From Bacteroidia bacterium (GTDB lineage Bacteria; Bacteroidota; Bacteroidia; Palsa-965): a DNA stretch of 64,000 bases. The stretch spans positions 124,001 to 188,000 of the forward strand of contig JALONL010000012.1 in the NCBI GenBank assembly GCA_025454955.1. The letters run 5' to 3'. A program made the translations under genes and the position numbers. Under the pieces are notes generated by a model. That model did not search any database and was not told the DNA's origin. It worked only from the letters and a program-made list of their open reading frames with translations. Positions 35,634 to 45,158 of this stretch are shown here, one piece after another (the stretch's first letter is position 1; each line of letters starts with the position of its first letter).

Positions 35634-38600
35634 CAGCGCAGCAGTGTTACATCGCCCGAAAGGAAATAATCGCGCCCGTCGGGTGTGGTGGCCCGCACCG
35701 TATATACATACACGCCCACGGCCTGCGGAATGCCGTCGCGTGTGCCATCCCACGAATTGGCCTGTGAGGTGGAAGTGAAAATGAGTTCGCCCCAGTTATT
35801 GTAAATGCGCACTTCGAGATTGGTAAACGGCCCGCCGAAAACCTGAAACACATCGTTCTGCCCGTCGCCGTTGGGCGAAAAGCCGCTGGGCACATCGGGC
35901 GGTGTGCTGATGATGTATTCGGTAAGCGCAGTATCCGTACATCCATTGGTATCGGCCACAACCAGCGTAACGATATATGTGCCGGCCTGTTGCCAGGCGT
36001 GCGAAGGATTGGGCACTACCGAAGGTGCAGTAGAATCGCCCCAGTTCCAGAGCCAGCTTGCAATGTTGCTGAACGACTGATCGGTAAACTGAATCTGCTG
36101 CATGGTATTGCCATAGCCAAACGGATTGGACGTAAACTGCGCCGTGGGCGAAGGATAAATGTCCACAGGCTGTGTAACTGTATCGCGGCAGCCGAAATTG
36201 GAAATGGCAATGAGGCTTACATTATACACGCCGGGACTGTTGTAATAATGCAAAGGCAGTTGTTGTGCCGAGGTGGAATTATCGCCAAACTGCCATTGCC
36301 AGCCGGTAACGCTGCCGGTGTCCACAGTGGAAAGGTCGTTGAAAATGGTGCCGTCTTTGAGGCAGAAACCGTTTGTGTTGAATGCGGCCTGCGGAAATGG
36401 ATACACAAATATCTGCCTCAGTTCGGTATCGGGGCAGCCGTTTGCCGAAACTGTGGTGAGCGACACATTGTAAAATCCGCCTGCCGGGTAAAGGTGTTGC
36501 GGCGATGCCAGCGAAGAAGTGTTTGCTGCACCCGAAGCCGAATCGCCAAAATTCCACAACCAACTGATGATGGGTGTTACCGATGTGCTCTGGTCGGTAA
36601 AGCTCATGGCCACATCGGGACAAACATTGCTGTGCGAGAAAATGCTGTTGGGTGCGGGAATGATAACCACGCTTACTGTATCGCTTTGCTGGCGGCAGCC
36701 TCCGTTGAGCAGTGTGTGGAAAACGAGTTGTACCTGACCATTGGCCAAATCGGCGGGGCCGGGAAGGTAAGTGGTGGTAAGTGCCGTATCGCCGCCGGGG
36801 AAACTGCCATCGCCGAGCGTGGTCCAGTAGCCGCTGCCGGTGCCGGTTGTGGCGGTAATGGTAAATGGCACGTTGCTGCAGGCCGTATCAGGAACGGTAA
36901 ATACAATGGAAGGAACGGCGGTGAATGTAACCAGTACACTGTCGGTTACGGGCAGGCAGTTTCCGTTGCCGGTGGTGGTGAGGTAAAGTATTACGCTGCC
37001 GGCATTGCGGTCGGCCTGGCTGGGGAAATAATCGGTGCAAAGCTGCGTGGGTGTGCTGAATGAGCCGCTGCCGGTAGTTGACCATACGCCGCCGGTTGAC
37101 AGTGTAATGCTTGCGCATACGTTAACATAAGGCGTATCCACACACACGGTAATATCGGCGCCTGCATTGGCCGTTGGTGCGGGGCCGAAGGTGATGCGTA
37201 CAGAATCGACATCATGTGAACACAGCGTGGGCCCGGTAGTTTGCAGCGCGAGCACGGCAAAACCCGCATTGAGCTCGGCCACAGTGGGCTGGTAGGTGGC
37301 GTTGAGCACGGTTGCCGAAGGCGTGAAGGTGCCCGCACCTGTCCACAAACCGCCCGTAACGTTGAGCACCGAGCCGCCTAAACCTATGCCCGCATTGTTG
37401 TAACACGCCACCGTATCAGACCCGGCCAGCGCAATGGGCGGCGCAAGCACATTGATAATGTACGGCACCGTATCCTGGCACCCCAGCGAATTGGTGGCCG
37501 AATGCAGCACCGTATAGGTTCCGCTCGACAGATACACATGCACCGGATTTTGCACGTTCGACTGGAATCCATCGCCAAAATCCCACCAGTAACCCGTTAT
37601 GCTGGCATTGCCGCTCACCGATGAACTGTCGGTAAAACTCACCGCAGTACCCACACAAACACTGTCAGCGCCCGAAATAATGTTCGCGGTTACAGTCGAA
37701 AACTCTACCTGAAGCACGGTTGTATCGGCACAGGGCGTGTTTGGGTTAATGATAAGCGTTACATCAAACGGACCAATGCCGGGATAAGTGTAAGCAGGCT
37801 CAAACAACGATGAGGTATCGGTAGTAACGGTTGTATCGCCAAAATCCCAGAACCAGGTGGAAGCGTTGCCGGTGCTCTGGTTGTCGAACTGAATGGTGTT
37901 GTTGTTGCTCAAACAGGCCTGCGCCGGTACACCAATTACCGACTGTGCCAACGGCGGACAAAACACCACGTTAAACTGAAAGTCGCGTACAATTTCGCCA
38001 ATCTTCACCCCATTGCGGTATTCCTCACAACGAATGCCGGCCACAAACTGACCGATAAACGGAGGCGAACCACTCAAAAAACCCGTTTGTGGATCGAGTG
38101 TAAGCGGGGCTCCGCCGGTGGGATTGACAGGCCCGAAACCGGGCAGAAAAGTAATGGTGGGAAAAATGCACTGCCCGTTTACAAACGTGGGCGGATCGTC
38201 TTCATAAGGTGTAAAAAACGAATACACCAATGAATCCCCGTCGAGGTCAGTAGCCGAATAATCGAAATCGATGGGCTGCTGGGCACACACAAACACGGGC
38301 GGAGGCTGCACCCACACCGGCGAGCTGTTAGTTATTACCTGTGCATTGTTGGGAATGTAAGTGTACCACGATGTGCCCAGATTGGTAGTGGAATTGGAAT
38401 TGGTATTTACCAGCGAGTAATTGCGGCAACAGTACTGAACGAATAAATGATAACCGCCCGGCTGGGGAGGCAATGTGTTTACCACACGGGTATAAATGGC
38501 TTCTTCGAGACAAAGGCCGGGATCAACCGCACAGGAGTCGATGGCCGGATTTACAATGGTTGCCGTAGTGAAGTTGAGTGTAATGTCCCTGTCGGGTAAA

Positions 38601-38872
38601 AATGAATTACCGGCTGTATCGCGCACTTCCACACGCACACTTCCCGGAAAGGCAGAGTTTCCCGGCAAACAGTCGCGATACATTTTAAGCGTTATCCGAT
38701 AGGTGGAGCCGCCCAAATGTTCGTAAGTAAGTGAAGAACCTACTACGTGGGTTGCTCGAAGGCCAAAAGGCAAAAGCAGCCACAACAGAAGCAGGGGTAA
38801 TAATCTTTTCAAAAGTGAGGTTTTGGTATGGAACGCTAATATAGAAAAAACAAAGCGGAGCACAAAAAACAC
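35633..38872 (-). CDS. Large PKD-domain surface adhesin with type B (gliding-motility) T9SS sorting domain
   Basis: 1079 residues from a GTG at 38872; a TTG at 38812 (giving MKRLLPLLLLWLLLPFGLRA, a cleaner signal peptide) is an equally good start. A TAGATTTG element (38877-38884, minus) ends 4 bases before the GTG. After a 250-residue N-terminal region come PKD-like domains with the WxFGD motif (WFWDFGDTT, GYWWDFGDGF, SWLWNFGDS, GWQWQFGDNS, SWLWNWGDST) and glycine-rich Ig-like units (GGLWTGAGTF, GGVWSTTGSG). The end is the type B CTD (GFSPNGDGQNDVFQVF, IYNNWGELIFTS, GVYVYTVRATT). A SprB-like partner for the SprF-type protein behind it. Confidence 0.9.
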   Translation of the reverse strand: MFFVLRFVFSILAFHTKTSLLKRLLPLLLLWLLLPFGLRATHVVGSSLTYEHLGGSTYRITLKMYRDCLPGNSAFPGSVRVEVRDTAGNSFLPDRDITLNFTTATIVNPAIDSCAVDPGLCLEEAIYTRVVNTLPPQPGGYHLFVQYCCRNYSLVNTNSNSTTNLGTSWYTYIPNNAQVITNSSPVWVQPPPVFVCAQQPIDFDYSATDLDGDSLVYSFFTPYEDDPPTFVNGQCIFPTITFLPGFGPVNPTGGAPLTLDPQTGFLSGSPPFIGQFVAGIRCEEYRNGVKIGEIVRDFQFNVVFCPPLAQSVIGVPAQACLSNNNTIQFDNQSTGNASTWFWDFGDTTVTTDTSSLFEPAYTYPGIGPFDVTLIINPNTPCADTTVLQVEFSTVTANIISGADSVCVGTAVSFTDSSSVSGNASITGYWWDFGDGFQSNVQNPVHVYLSSGTYTVLHSATNSLGCQDTVPYIINVLAPPIALAGSDTVACYNNAGIGLGGSVLNVTGGLWTGAGTFTPSATVLNATYQPTVAELNAGFAVLALQTTGPTLCSHDVDSVRITFGPAPTANAGADITVCVDTPYVNVCASITLSTGGVWSTTGSGSFSTPTQLCTDYFPSQADRNAGSVILYLTTTGNGNCLPVTDSVLVTFTAVPSIVFTVPDTACSNVPFTITATTGTGSGYWTTLGDGSFPGGDTALTTTYLPGPADLANGQVQLVFHTLLNGGCRQQSDTVSVVIIPAPNSIFSHSNVCPDVAMSFTDQSTSVTPIISWLWNFGDSASGAANTSSLASPQHLYPAGGFYNVSLTTVSANGCPDTELRQIFVYPFPQAAFNTNGFCLKDGTIFNDLSTVDTGSVTGWQWQFGDNSTSAQQLPLHYYNSPGVYNVSLIAISNFGCRDTVTQPVDIYPSPTAQFTSNPFGYGNTMQQIQFTDQSFSNIASWLWNWGDSTAPSVVPNPSHAWQQAGTYIVTLVVADTNGCTDTALTEYIISTPPDVPSGFSPNGDGQNDVFQVFGGPFTNLEVRIYNNWGELIFTSTSQANSWDGTRDGIPQAVGVYVYTVRATTPDGRDYFLSGDVTLLR

Positions 38873-39111
38873 CCGGCAAATCTATACACATTGGGGGTTT
38901 CATAATTTTTTAACTGCATATTACTACCTGTTTATATGTATGCCCGATTAATAAAAACCATAACCAGGTGACATCGACTAAATTTAATCCCCGTCTGGCT
39001 TCATACAAACCCGATATCGGCGTTTTTGTTATAATTTGGTTCAGCGGGAAGCGGAGTTTTGCACTTTTAGATTTCTTTCCCGCACATAATTTCCGCACAA
39101 ACATCAATATC

Positions 39112-39495
39112 ATGAAAAACAAACTCACTCATTTTGCCATCTATACCGACGATATTGAACGTGCCCAAAAATTTTATGCCGATGTATTTAACTGGAATTT
39201 CAATTCTTATGGCCAGCCCGGTTTTTTACAGATAAAAACCGATGAAACCGAATCCGGAGAACTCATCGGAGCCCTTCAATCGAGAAATTTCTCCCCGGTA
39301 CCCGAAAAAGTAATTGGCATGGAGTGTACAATTGGCGTTGAAAATATCGACAATACCATTGAAAAGGTAGTACAAAACGGAGGCAGGGTGATTATGCCTA
39401 AAACAGGAATCCCGTTTGTAGGATGGATTTCAAAATTTCTCGACACCGAAGGAAATCTGTTTTGTGCCATGCAATATGACAACAGCGTAAGATGA
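39112..39495 (+). CDS. VOC (glyoxalase/bleomycin-resistance) family protein
   Basis: 127 residues from ATG 39112; the 48 track residues upstream were rejected. THFAIYTDDIERAQKFYADVFNW is the first beta-alpha-beta-beta-beta module, and the second ends KFLDTEGNLFCAMQYD. The first metal-ligand position is His in THFA, and Glu in DTEGN-like position may serve as another. Activity unknown. The stop overlaps the next start by 4 bases (ATGA), so the pair is coupled. Confidence 0.85.
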   Translation: MKNKLTHFAIYTDDIERAQKFYADVFNWNFNSYGQPGFLQIKTDETESGELIGALQSRNFSPVPEKVIGMECTIGVENIDNTIEKVVQNGGRVIMPKTGIPFVGWISKFLDTEGNLFCAMQYDNSVR

Positions 39496-39932
39496 ATATC
39501 ATCAGACCACTTCATCCCGACTTTCAACATCTGCTGAACTTAAAAGATCAGAAGCTGATTGATTTGTTTGGCGATATCCGCCGGTTTATCTTAGAGATCA
39601 ACCCCGACTGCAACGAAATCCTCTATCATACCCATGCCCTGACGGCTGTTTATTCGATTTCCGAAAGACTTTCTGATGCGTATTGCATGTTGCCCATATA
39701 TACCAATCATCTCAATCTGGGATTTAATAAGGGAACCCTTCTTCGCGATCCGCACAAACTCCTTACCGGCACCGGAAATTTAATCAGGCATATTGACATA
39801 AAAACACAAAAAGATTATCGAAACGCCAGGGTAAAATCATTGATTGAAGAAGCTGTGCAGTTTGCAGTAAAAGATATGGATAAACCCTCCAAAGCAACCG
39901 GTAAAACCATTTCGAAAATTACCCTGAAATAA
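39492..39932 (+). CDS. DUF1801 (YdhG/AlgT-like) domain protein
   Basis: 146 residues with the DUF1801 style: an N-terminal helical stretch, then ILYHTHALTAVYSISERLSDAYCMLPIYTNHLNLGFNKG, then a basic helix KDYRNARVKSLIEEAVQFAV. The family fold is frataxin-like and function is uncharacterised. Coupled to the VOC gene through an ATGA overlap. A second DUF1801 protein is encoded at 54.0 kb. Confidence 0.75.
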   Translation: MNIIRPLHPDFQHLLNLKDQKLIDLFGDIRRFILEINPDCNEILYHTHALTAVYSISERLSDAYCMLPIYTNHLNLGFNKGTLLRDPHKLLTGTGNLIRHIDIKTQKDYRNARVKSLIEEAVQFAVKDMDKPSKATGKTISKITLK

Positions 39933-39975
39933 ACTTGCTGCACTTAGCTGTTTGGTGATGATGCGATAAACTATT

Positions 39976-40428
39976 TCATTTCTTTACGGTAACCAGCCTG
40001 AAACAAAAATACCCGCCATAGTTACAGGATGAGAGATGCACATAATAACTCCCATCTGGCAGATTCGAAAAATTAAGCACCGGCCGGCCATGAACGGCTC
40101 TCAGTTGCTCGGCATCGGTAAGGTAAAGCGGCGAAACCTGTCCGGTTTCCTGCATGAGCCGCCGATAATTTTGTTCGGTATAAACGCTTACGCGGGTTTC
40201 GCGTTTCACCGCAGGAAAAAATACCTGCAACTGATCGCCAAATTTATTCCGCTTCAGATCAACCGGCTGCACATCAAATTTCGAGGGTTCGGAAAGGTTT
40301 ACCAATTCTTCGGGAATTTCTACCCGAAGTACCGGAGGTTTATCGCGCAAAAACAGCCAGCCTGCCCAGCCGCAAACGACAAGCAGGAGTACTAAACCGA
40401 TTCCGATAAAAATACGTCCCGTGGACAT
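39976..40428 (-). CDS. Hypothetical membrane-anchored protein
   Basis: 150 residues. An uncleaved-looking N-terminal TM helix (IFIGIGLVLLLVVCGWAGWLFL, about residues 5-26) is followed by a soluble domain of about 115 residues, predicted extracytoplasmic. This includes RNKFGDQLQVFFPAVKRETRVSVYTEQ and ends in DGSYYVHLSSCNYGGYFCFRLVTVKK with two cysteines that may form a disulphide. Unrecognised. It is divergent from the 504-residue secreted protein. Confidence 0.65.
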   Translation of the reverse strand: MSTGRIFIGIGLVLLLVVCGWAGWLFLRDKPPVLRVEIPEELVNLSEPSKFDVQPVDLKRNKFGDQLQVFFPAVKRETRVSVYTEQNYRRLMQETGQVSPLYLTDAEQLRAVHGRPVLNFSNLPDGSYYVHLSSCNYGGYFCFRLVTVKK

Positions 40429-40484
40429 AACCGTATTTGATTTCTGATAGCTAAATTAGCATCAATTAGCTTTAATTTAAATAT

Positions 40485-41999
40485 ATGAAAAAAATATTTG
40501 CATTAACCCTGCTCTTGTTTTCGCTCGCCGCTCAGGCCCAGGTGCAACTGGCCAAAGAAATGTACAGTACCGACTATTTTACCGGTGGCAGGTATATGTG
40601 CCGGTTGCTGATGGAGGACGAAAACGGTTATTATCTGCTTACAAACGACAATAATTTACAATCATATAAATATGTCAATCACAGCTTCCAGACAGTTCGC
40701 GAAGCGACAGTAACCAACAACTTCAAACGCACCCGCGGACGGCAACCTCTTCTGTCTTTTTTCAACTCGTCGCAGCTAATTGAAATTTCGCGCAGAAGAG
40801 AAAATACCGAGGCCGACTATTATTATGCACAGAAGATAAACCTGAATACACTTCAGCCCGAAGGCGAAGCCCCGCTACTGTATTCATCGCGCATACTCAG
40901 GCGCGATGAACTGATGCGTGACGACAACACGCTTATTGATCCGCTTGAGTTTGGATTTTCCGACAATGGATTTTGCATGATGTTTTACAGCCCCGATTCC
41001 CTGTCGCTGCGCAACGATTTACTCAGGTACGAACTCTATTTCAGCGATACTTCCTTAAAAGTAATTTCCAAACGGGTCATTCAGATGGATGAGGGATATA
41101 TGCTGCTGGGCATACAACAATTCAGAAACGGCCAGGCACTGGTGAAATGGCGCAAACGCGTGAACCCCCAACGTGAATCGGATTTGCTGATGGTGGTTTC
41201 GTCGCAAACACCCGGTCTCAGGTATATCCGGCCCGAAATGGGCGAAAAGGAAGTGCATGATTTCTATGTGCAGGAATTAAGTAATGGCAATCTGGCCGTA
41301 TGTGGTTACTACATTGATCCGAAATTGCAGGCCACGGCAGGCTTGTTCCTTTTCCTTTACGAACCGCAAGACCTCAAACTCATCCGCAACGAATTTCATC
41401 CGGCCGATATAAAATTCCATTACGCCGGAGCCACACCTGCACAACGCGCCTCGCGCGAATTTCTGCATACGGTTTCTTTCATCTACGAGGCCGACAGCAA
41501 CCAACTGGTTCTCATTGGCGAATACCACAGCTATGAGGAGCCCCAAATATCGTTTTGGGCAAATAACTGGCAGGTGCGTAGCAGAATTAAAAACCAGACC
41601 GCGATGTATATACACGGTGCCTGCTTTGCCTATTGCATAACCCCGGAAGGGAGAATGAAATGGGCAAGTCTCATTCCGGTAAATCAAACAGGGGCAATGG
41701 ATGAACGGGAATTTATGGGAATTACCCACACCTTTCAAAACAATGCGCTTTTCGTGGTTTACAATGACCACCCCGACGGCCATATCAAATCAGGTGTGCA
41801 GCAAAACCTTGTTATTGCCAATACCTGCCAGCAAACATTGGTGCGCATAGACAGCAACGGAAAGATGCGGAAAGAGCAACTCACACAGCAATTGAAACGG
41901 CAGCGTACAATGCCTTTGTACTCGTTTGTCACCAGAAGCGGAATGCTGCTGGTGAACCGTACCGTGGGCGAATATAATTTCCTGCATCTGAACTTCTGA
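40485..41999 (+). CDS. Hypothetical secreted or periplasmic protein
   Basis: 504 residues with a signal peptide (KKIFALTLLLFSLAAQAQ). The body has repeated beta-rich segments (LLMEDENGYYLLTNDNNLQSYKYVN, LDYYYAQKINLN-type, FGFSDNGFCMMFYSPDSLSLRN, LSNGNLAVCGYYIDPKLQ, FMGITHTFQNNALFVVYNDH), suggesting a propeller-like fold. No CTD, no lipobox and no family known to me. It stands alone; a TAGCTTTA element lies near its start. Confidence 0.65.
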   Translation: MKKIFALTLLLFSLAAQAQVQLAKEMYSTDYFTGGRYMCRLLMEDENGYYLLTNDNNLQSYKYVNHSFQTVREATVTNNFKRTRGRQPLLSFFNSSQLIEISRRRENTEADYYYAQKINLNTLQPEGEAPLLYSSRILRRDELMRDDNTLIDPLEFGFSDNGFCMMFYSPDSLSLRNDLLRYELYFSDTSLKVISKRVIQMDEGYMLLGIQQFRNGQALVKWRKRVNPQRESDLLMVVSSQTPGLRYIRPEMGEKEVHDFYVQELSNGNLAVCGYYIDPKLQATAGLFLFLYEPQDLKLIRNEFHPADIKFHYAGATPAQRASREFLHTVSFIYEADSNQLVLIGEYHSYEEPQISFWANNWQVRSRIKNQTAMYIHGACFAYCITPEGRMKWASLIPVNQTGAMDEREFMGITHTFQNNALFVVYNDHPDGHIKSGVQQNLVIANTCQQTLVRIDSNGKMRKEQLTQQLKRQRTMPLYSFVTRSGMLLVNRTVGEYNFLHLNF

Positions 42000-42021
42000 T
42001 ACACCACTATGCCCTTTTTGC

Positions 42022-42052
42022 TTGCGGGCTGCGAATTTTTCTTATATTTTTG
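42022..42052 (+). promoter_or_regulatory. Promoter, TTG-N20-TATTTTTG
   Basis: TTG at 42022-42024 and TATTTTTG at 42045-42052 match the Bacteroidota consensus, 21 bases before the ATG at 42074. The track's TTG start at 42050 lies inside the -7 element and was rejected. Confidence 0.55.
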
Positions 42053-42073
42053 AGTAATCCAACCCAACTCCGT

Positions 42074-44587
42074 ATGCACCGAAAATTACCCCTGTTTGTA
42101 TTATTATTCATTTTCGCCTCTCCCCTTTTCGCCCAGCTTAATGTGCAATGGGTTGCCCGCTACTCCACAGCCGGAAACAATACCGACCGCGCCCGCGCCA
42201 TGGTGCTGGATGCTAACGGAAATACCTGTGTAACCGGCACAAGCTGGAACGGCAGTAATTTCGACATTGTAACCACCAGGTTTGACCAAAACGGCAACCT
42301 GCTCTGGACAGTGTCCTTTAACGGAGCCGGAAACGATTTCGATGAGGCCCGCGCCATTACGCTCGATACTTCGGGAAATATTATTGTAGCCGGCACTACA
42401 GCCACCACGGTTACCAATTACGACATTGCCGTAATTAAATACAATCCGGCCGGTGTGCTGCTCTGGGACACTATTTACAACGGCCCCGGAAACAACTACG
42501 ACGAGCCGCTCGACATTACCACCAACGCCGCCGGAAACATTTACCTCACCGGAAGCAGCGACGGTTCGGGCACAGGTGCCGATTTGGTAACCATTGCCTA
42601 CACGCCCGCAGGCACACAGCTTTGGGCCACCCGCTACACCGGCGGCGGAGCCAATATTGATGCCGGAAAAGCCATTACACTCGATACTGCCGGAAACGTA
42701 TATGTAACCGGCACCACACGCACCAACAGCGTAAACAACCAGGATATAATTACGCTCAAGTACAATGCTGCCGGCGTGCAACAATGGTTTACCCGTTTTA
42801 ACGGCCCGGGAAGTGTGTACGACGAAGGCACCGACATTGTGGTAAATGACACCGGCCGCGTGTTTGTGTGCGGCTACGTACGCGCACTTACAGGTATTAC
42901 CAACTACAATTACATTACACTCTCCTACACCACCGCCGGCACACTCATCTGGCAACAAAGTTTTAACGGTGCCGGAAACGAAAACGACCGCGCCAACAAA
43001 ATTGCCCTCACTCCTTTTGGCAAAGTAGCAGTTACAGGCCGCTCACTGGGCAACCCTTCCACCGCCGAAGACTGTACCACCATTTTATACGATGCCGCCA
43101 CCGGCACACCGGTATGGACAAAGACCTACGACGGTAACGCCATTAACTACGACGACGGGCGAAACCTGCTCTGCGACAATCTGGGCAATGTATTTGTTAC
43201 CGGCTATTCGTTTACCGCCGGGCAAAATCACAACTACCTGCTGCTCGAATACGACAGTCTCGGCAACCAGATTTTACTGGAACGCTGGAACGGTTCGGGC
43301 AACAACTCCGATCAGGCATACAGCATTGGCTACGATACGCTGGGAAGTGTGTATCTCGGCGGAATGAGCCGCGGGGCGGGCACGGGCGAGGATTATGCCG
43401 TGGTGAAATTCTGTCGTCTTGCGGCCAATGCAGGAACAGATACTTCCGTATGCCTGGGCGGTTCGGTGCAGTTGCAGGCGGCATCGTCGTTTGGCGGAAT
43501 CGACAGTGTGTGGTGGGTTCCGGCAGCCGGACTAAACAATGCCAATATTGCAAACCCTGTGGCCACGCCACCAGCCAATACCTGCTACACGGTATTTATC
43601 CGCAACATATACGGCTGCATCAATGCCGATACGGTGTGCGTAACAGTGTTCCCGCTGCCGGGCCCGCAAATTACGGCCAATGGCCCGCTCAGCATCTGCC
43701 TCGGCGATTCGGTTTCGCTTACCGCGCAAGACACCACCGGCGGCCCCATAAGCTATGTCTGGAACACCGGCGACACTTCGCAAACCATTACCACCGGCAC
43801 ATCGGGCACTTACACGGTAACCATTACCAACGCCAACACCTGCAGCAGCCAGAGCCAGATTACGGTTACGGTAAACCCGCTTCCCAACGTATCGGCCGGT
43901 AACGATGTGGGCTTTTGCGCCAGCACCACAGTTACACTCTGCGCCACCGGAGCCACAGACTATGCCTGGTCGCCCGCATTCGGACTTAGCGATACCACCA
44001 TTGCCTGCCCCGTGGCCGGCCCCACGCAAAGTACCACCTACGTAGTAGTGGGCACCGACAATAACGGCTGCACCAGCAGCGATACGGTAAGCATAACGCT
44101 GTTTCCGTTTCCCGGCGTTCCGGTAATTTCGCAAAATGTAGCCGTGCTTACTTCTACGCCTGCAGCCACGTATCAATGGTACTTCAACAGCAATCCGATT
44201 CCCGGAGCCACGCAGCAAAGCTATACGCCCACGCAAAATGGCTCGTACTATGTAGTAATCACAGATACAAACGGCTGCACCTCGTTTTCATCGCCTTTCA
44301 ATCTGCTTGATGTAGGCATTGCCACGAACAATGAACAGGCAGCGATGCAGATTTACCCCAATCCCGGCAATGGCTCGTTTGTAGTGCAAACTGCCCTCGA
44401 AGGCCGCGAAGCCGAACTGCTCATTACTGCTGCCGACGGGCGTTTGGTGCATCAGCAAATTATTCCCGCCGGCAGTTCAATGCCGCTTGCGCTGGAATTG
44501 CCCAATGCAGATGCAGGTTTATATATGCTTATGCTGCGTGTAAATGACGGAACGGTAAGGTATGCACGGTTGGTGATTTCGCGTTAA
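42074..44587 (+). CDS. SBBP-repeat propeller protein with Ig-like domains and type A T9SS sorting domain
   Basis: 837 residues from ATG 42074. Signal peptide, then eight SBBP-type repeats of about 53-57 residues with the core xAxxITLDxxGNxYVTGxT (for example ITLDTSGNIIVAGT, ITLDTAGNVYVTGT, LCDNLGNVFVTGYS), which should close a beta-propeller. Ig/PKD-like units follow (AGTDTSVCLGGSVQLQAASS, GPLSICLGDSVSLTAQ, SAGNDVGFCASTTVTLCATG). The end is a type A CTD (MQIYPNPGNGSFVVQTA...GLYMLMLRVNDG). Predicted surface protein; ligand unknown. Confidence 0.87.
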   Translation: MHRKLPLFVLLFIFASPLFAQLNVQWVARYSTAGNNTDRARAMVLDANGNTCVTGTSWNGSNFDIVTTRFDQNGNLLWTVSFNGAGNDFDEARAITLDTSGNIIVAGTTATTVTNYDIAVIKYNPAGVLLWDTIYNGPGNNYDEPLDITTNAAGNIYLTGSSDGSGTGADLVTIAYTPAGTQLWATRYTGGGANIDAGKAITLDTAGNVYVTGTTRTNSVNNQDIITLKYNAAGVQQWFTRFNGPGSVYDEGTDIVVNDTGRVFVCGYVRALTGITNYNYITLSYTTAGTLIWQQSFNGAGNENDRANKIALTPFGKVAVTGRSLGNPSTAEDCTTILYDAATGTPVWTKTYDGNAINYDDGRNLLCDNLGNVFVTGYSFTAGQNHNYLLLEYDSLGNQILLERWNGSGNNSDQAYSIGYDTLGSVYLGGMSRGAGTGEDYAVVKFCRLAANAGTDTSVCLGGSVQLQAASSFGGIDSVWWVPAAGLNNANIANPVATPPANTCYTVFIRNIYGCINADTVCVTVFPLPGPQITANGPLSICLGDSVSLTAQDTTGGPISYVWNTGDTSQTITTGTSGTYTVTITNANTCSSQSQITVTVNPLPNVSAGNDVGFCASTTVTLCATGATDYAWSPAFGLSDTTIACPVAGPTQSTTYVVVGTDNNGCTSSDTVSITLFPFPGVPVISQNVAVLTSTPAATYQWYFNSNPIPGATQQSYTPTQNGSYYVVITDTNGCTSFSSPFNLLDVGIATNNEQAAMQIYPNPGNGSFVVQTALEGREAELLITAADGRLVHQQIIPAGSSMPLALELPNADAGLYMLMLRVNDGTVRYARLVISR

Positions 44588-44624
44588 TTATATGGCAATA
44601 ATCATGTGTATGAATACCTGAAAG

Positions 44625-45122
44625 ATGATGAAAACAAAAGTCATATTAACAGGAGTTATTGCGCTGCTTTTACTTCAGGCATTTATTAGAATTAATAGCA
44701 ATACATTAATAGGTACCTGGGAATATCAATATTCAGTTATTGGTGATTCAACGCAAAAAATCGACATTGATAAATTCTGTCCTGTCGAAAAAATGATTTT
44801 TAGCCAATGTAATGATCGTGAGAGTTTAAAAAAGTTTCCGGCCACTGTGAAGAATCTTAGAAAAGGTAATGTGCTGGAAAATATTTGCTGCAACACATAC
44901 AATCAAAATAAATTGATTGACACATACTTCCCGGTTATCTTAACAAATCCCCGATCTGTCGATACCAGTATTGCTATTTCGTATTATGGATACAGGTACA
45001 AATCATTTTATATCATAAATAAGTGGAGTGATGATACATTGATTTTTTGCGACGACAAAGTGCGGGTTATCAATGGAAAAGAATACACATCTATAAAACA
45101 CACTTACGTAAAGAAGCAATAA
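44625..45122 (+). CDS. Hypothetical secreted protein
   Basis: 165 residues with a short signal or anchor (KVILTGVIALLLLQAFI). A lipocalin-like opening TLIGTWEYQYSVIGD follows, then Cys-containing strands (KFCPVEKMIFSQCND, NICCNTYNQ) and WSDDTLIFCDDKVRVINGKEY. Low GC and more AT-rich codons than the neighbouring T9SS gene. The fold guess is lipocalin-like; function unknown. The next ORF is of similar size and composition. Confidence 0.6.
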   Translation: MMKTKVILTGVIALLLLQAFIRINSNTLIGTWEYQYSVIGDSTQKIDIDKFCPVEKMIFSQCNDRESLKKFPATVKNLRKGNVLENICCNTYNQNKLIDTYFPVILTNPRSVDTSIAISYYGYRYKSFYIINKWSDDTLIFCDDKVRVINGKEYTSIKHTYVKKQ

Positions 45123-45158
45123 TTACCAACTATTTTCATCATAAAAATTTACACAAGA

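Noticed and set aside
35990-37063. 357-residue plus-strand ORF opposite the PKD adhesin
   Set aside because: Shadow; composition (Gly, Cys, Arg, Asn) follows the complement of Thr/Pro/Ala-rich repeats, and no start context was seen.
42104-42958. 284-residue minus-strand ORF opposite the SBBP propeller
   Set aside because: Val/Gly repeats mirror the complement of the SBBP repeats.
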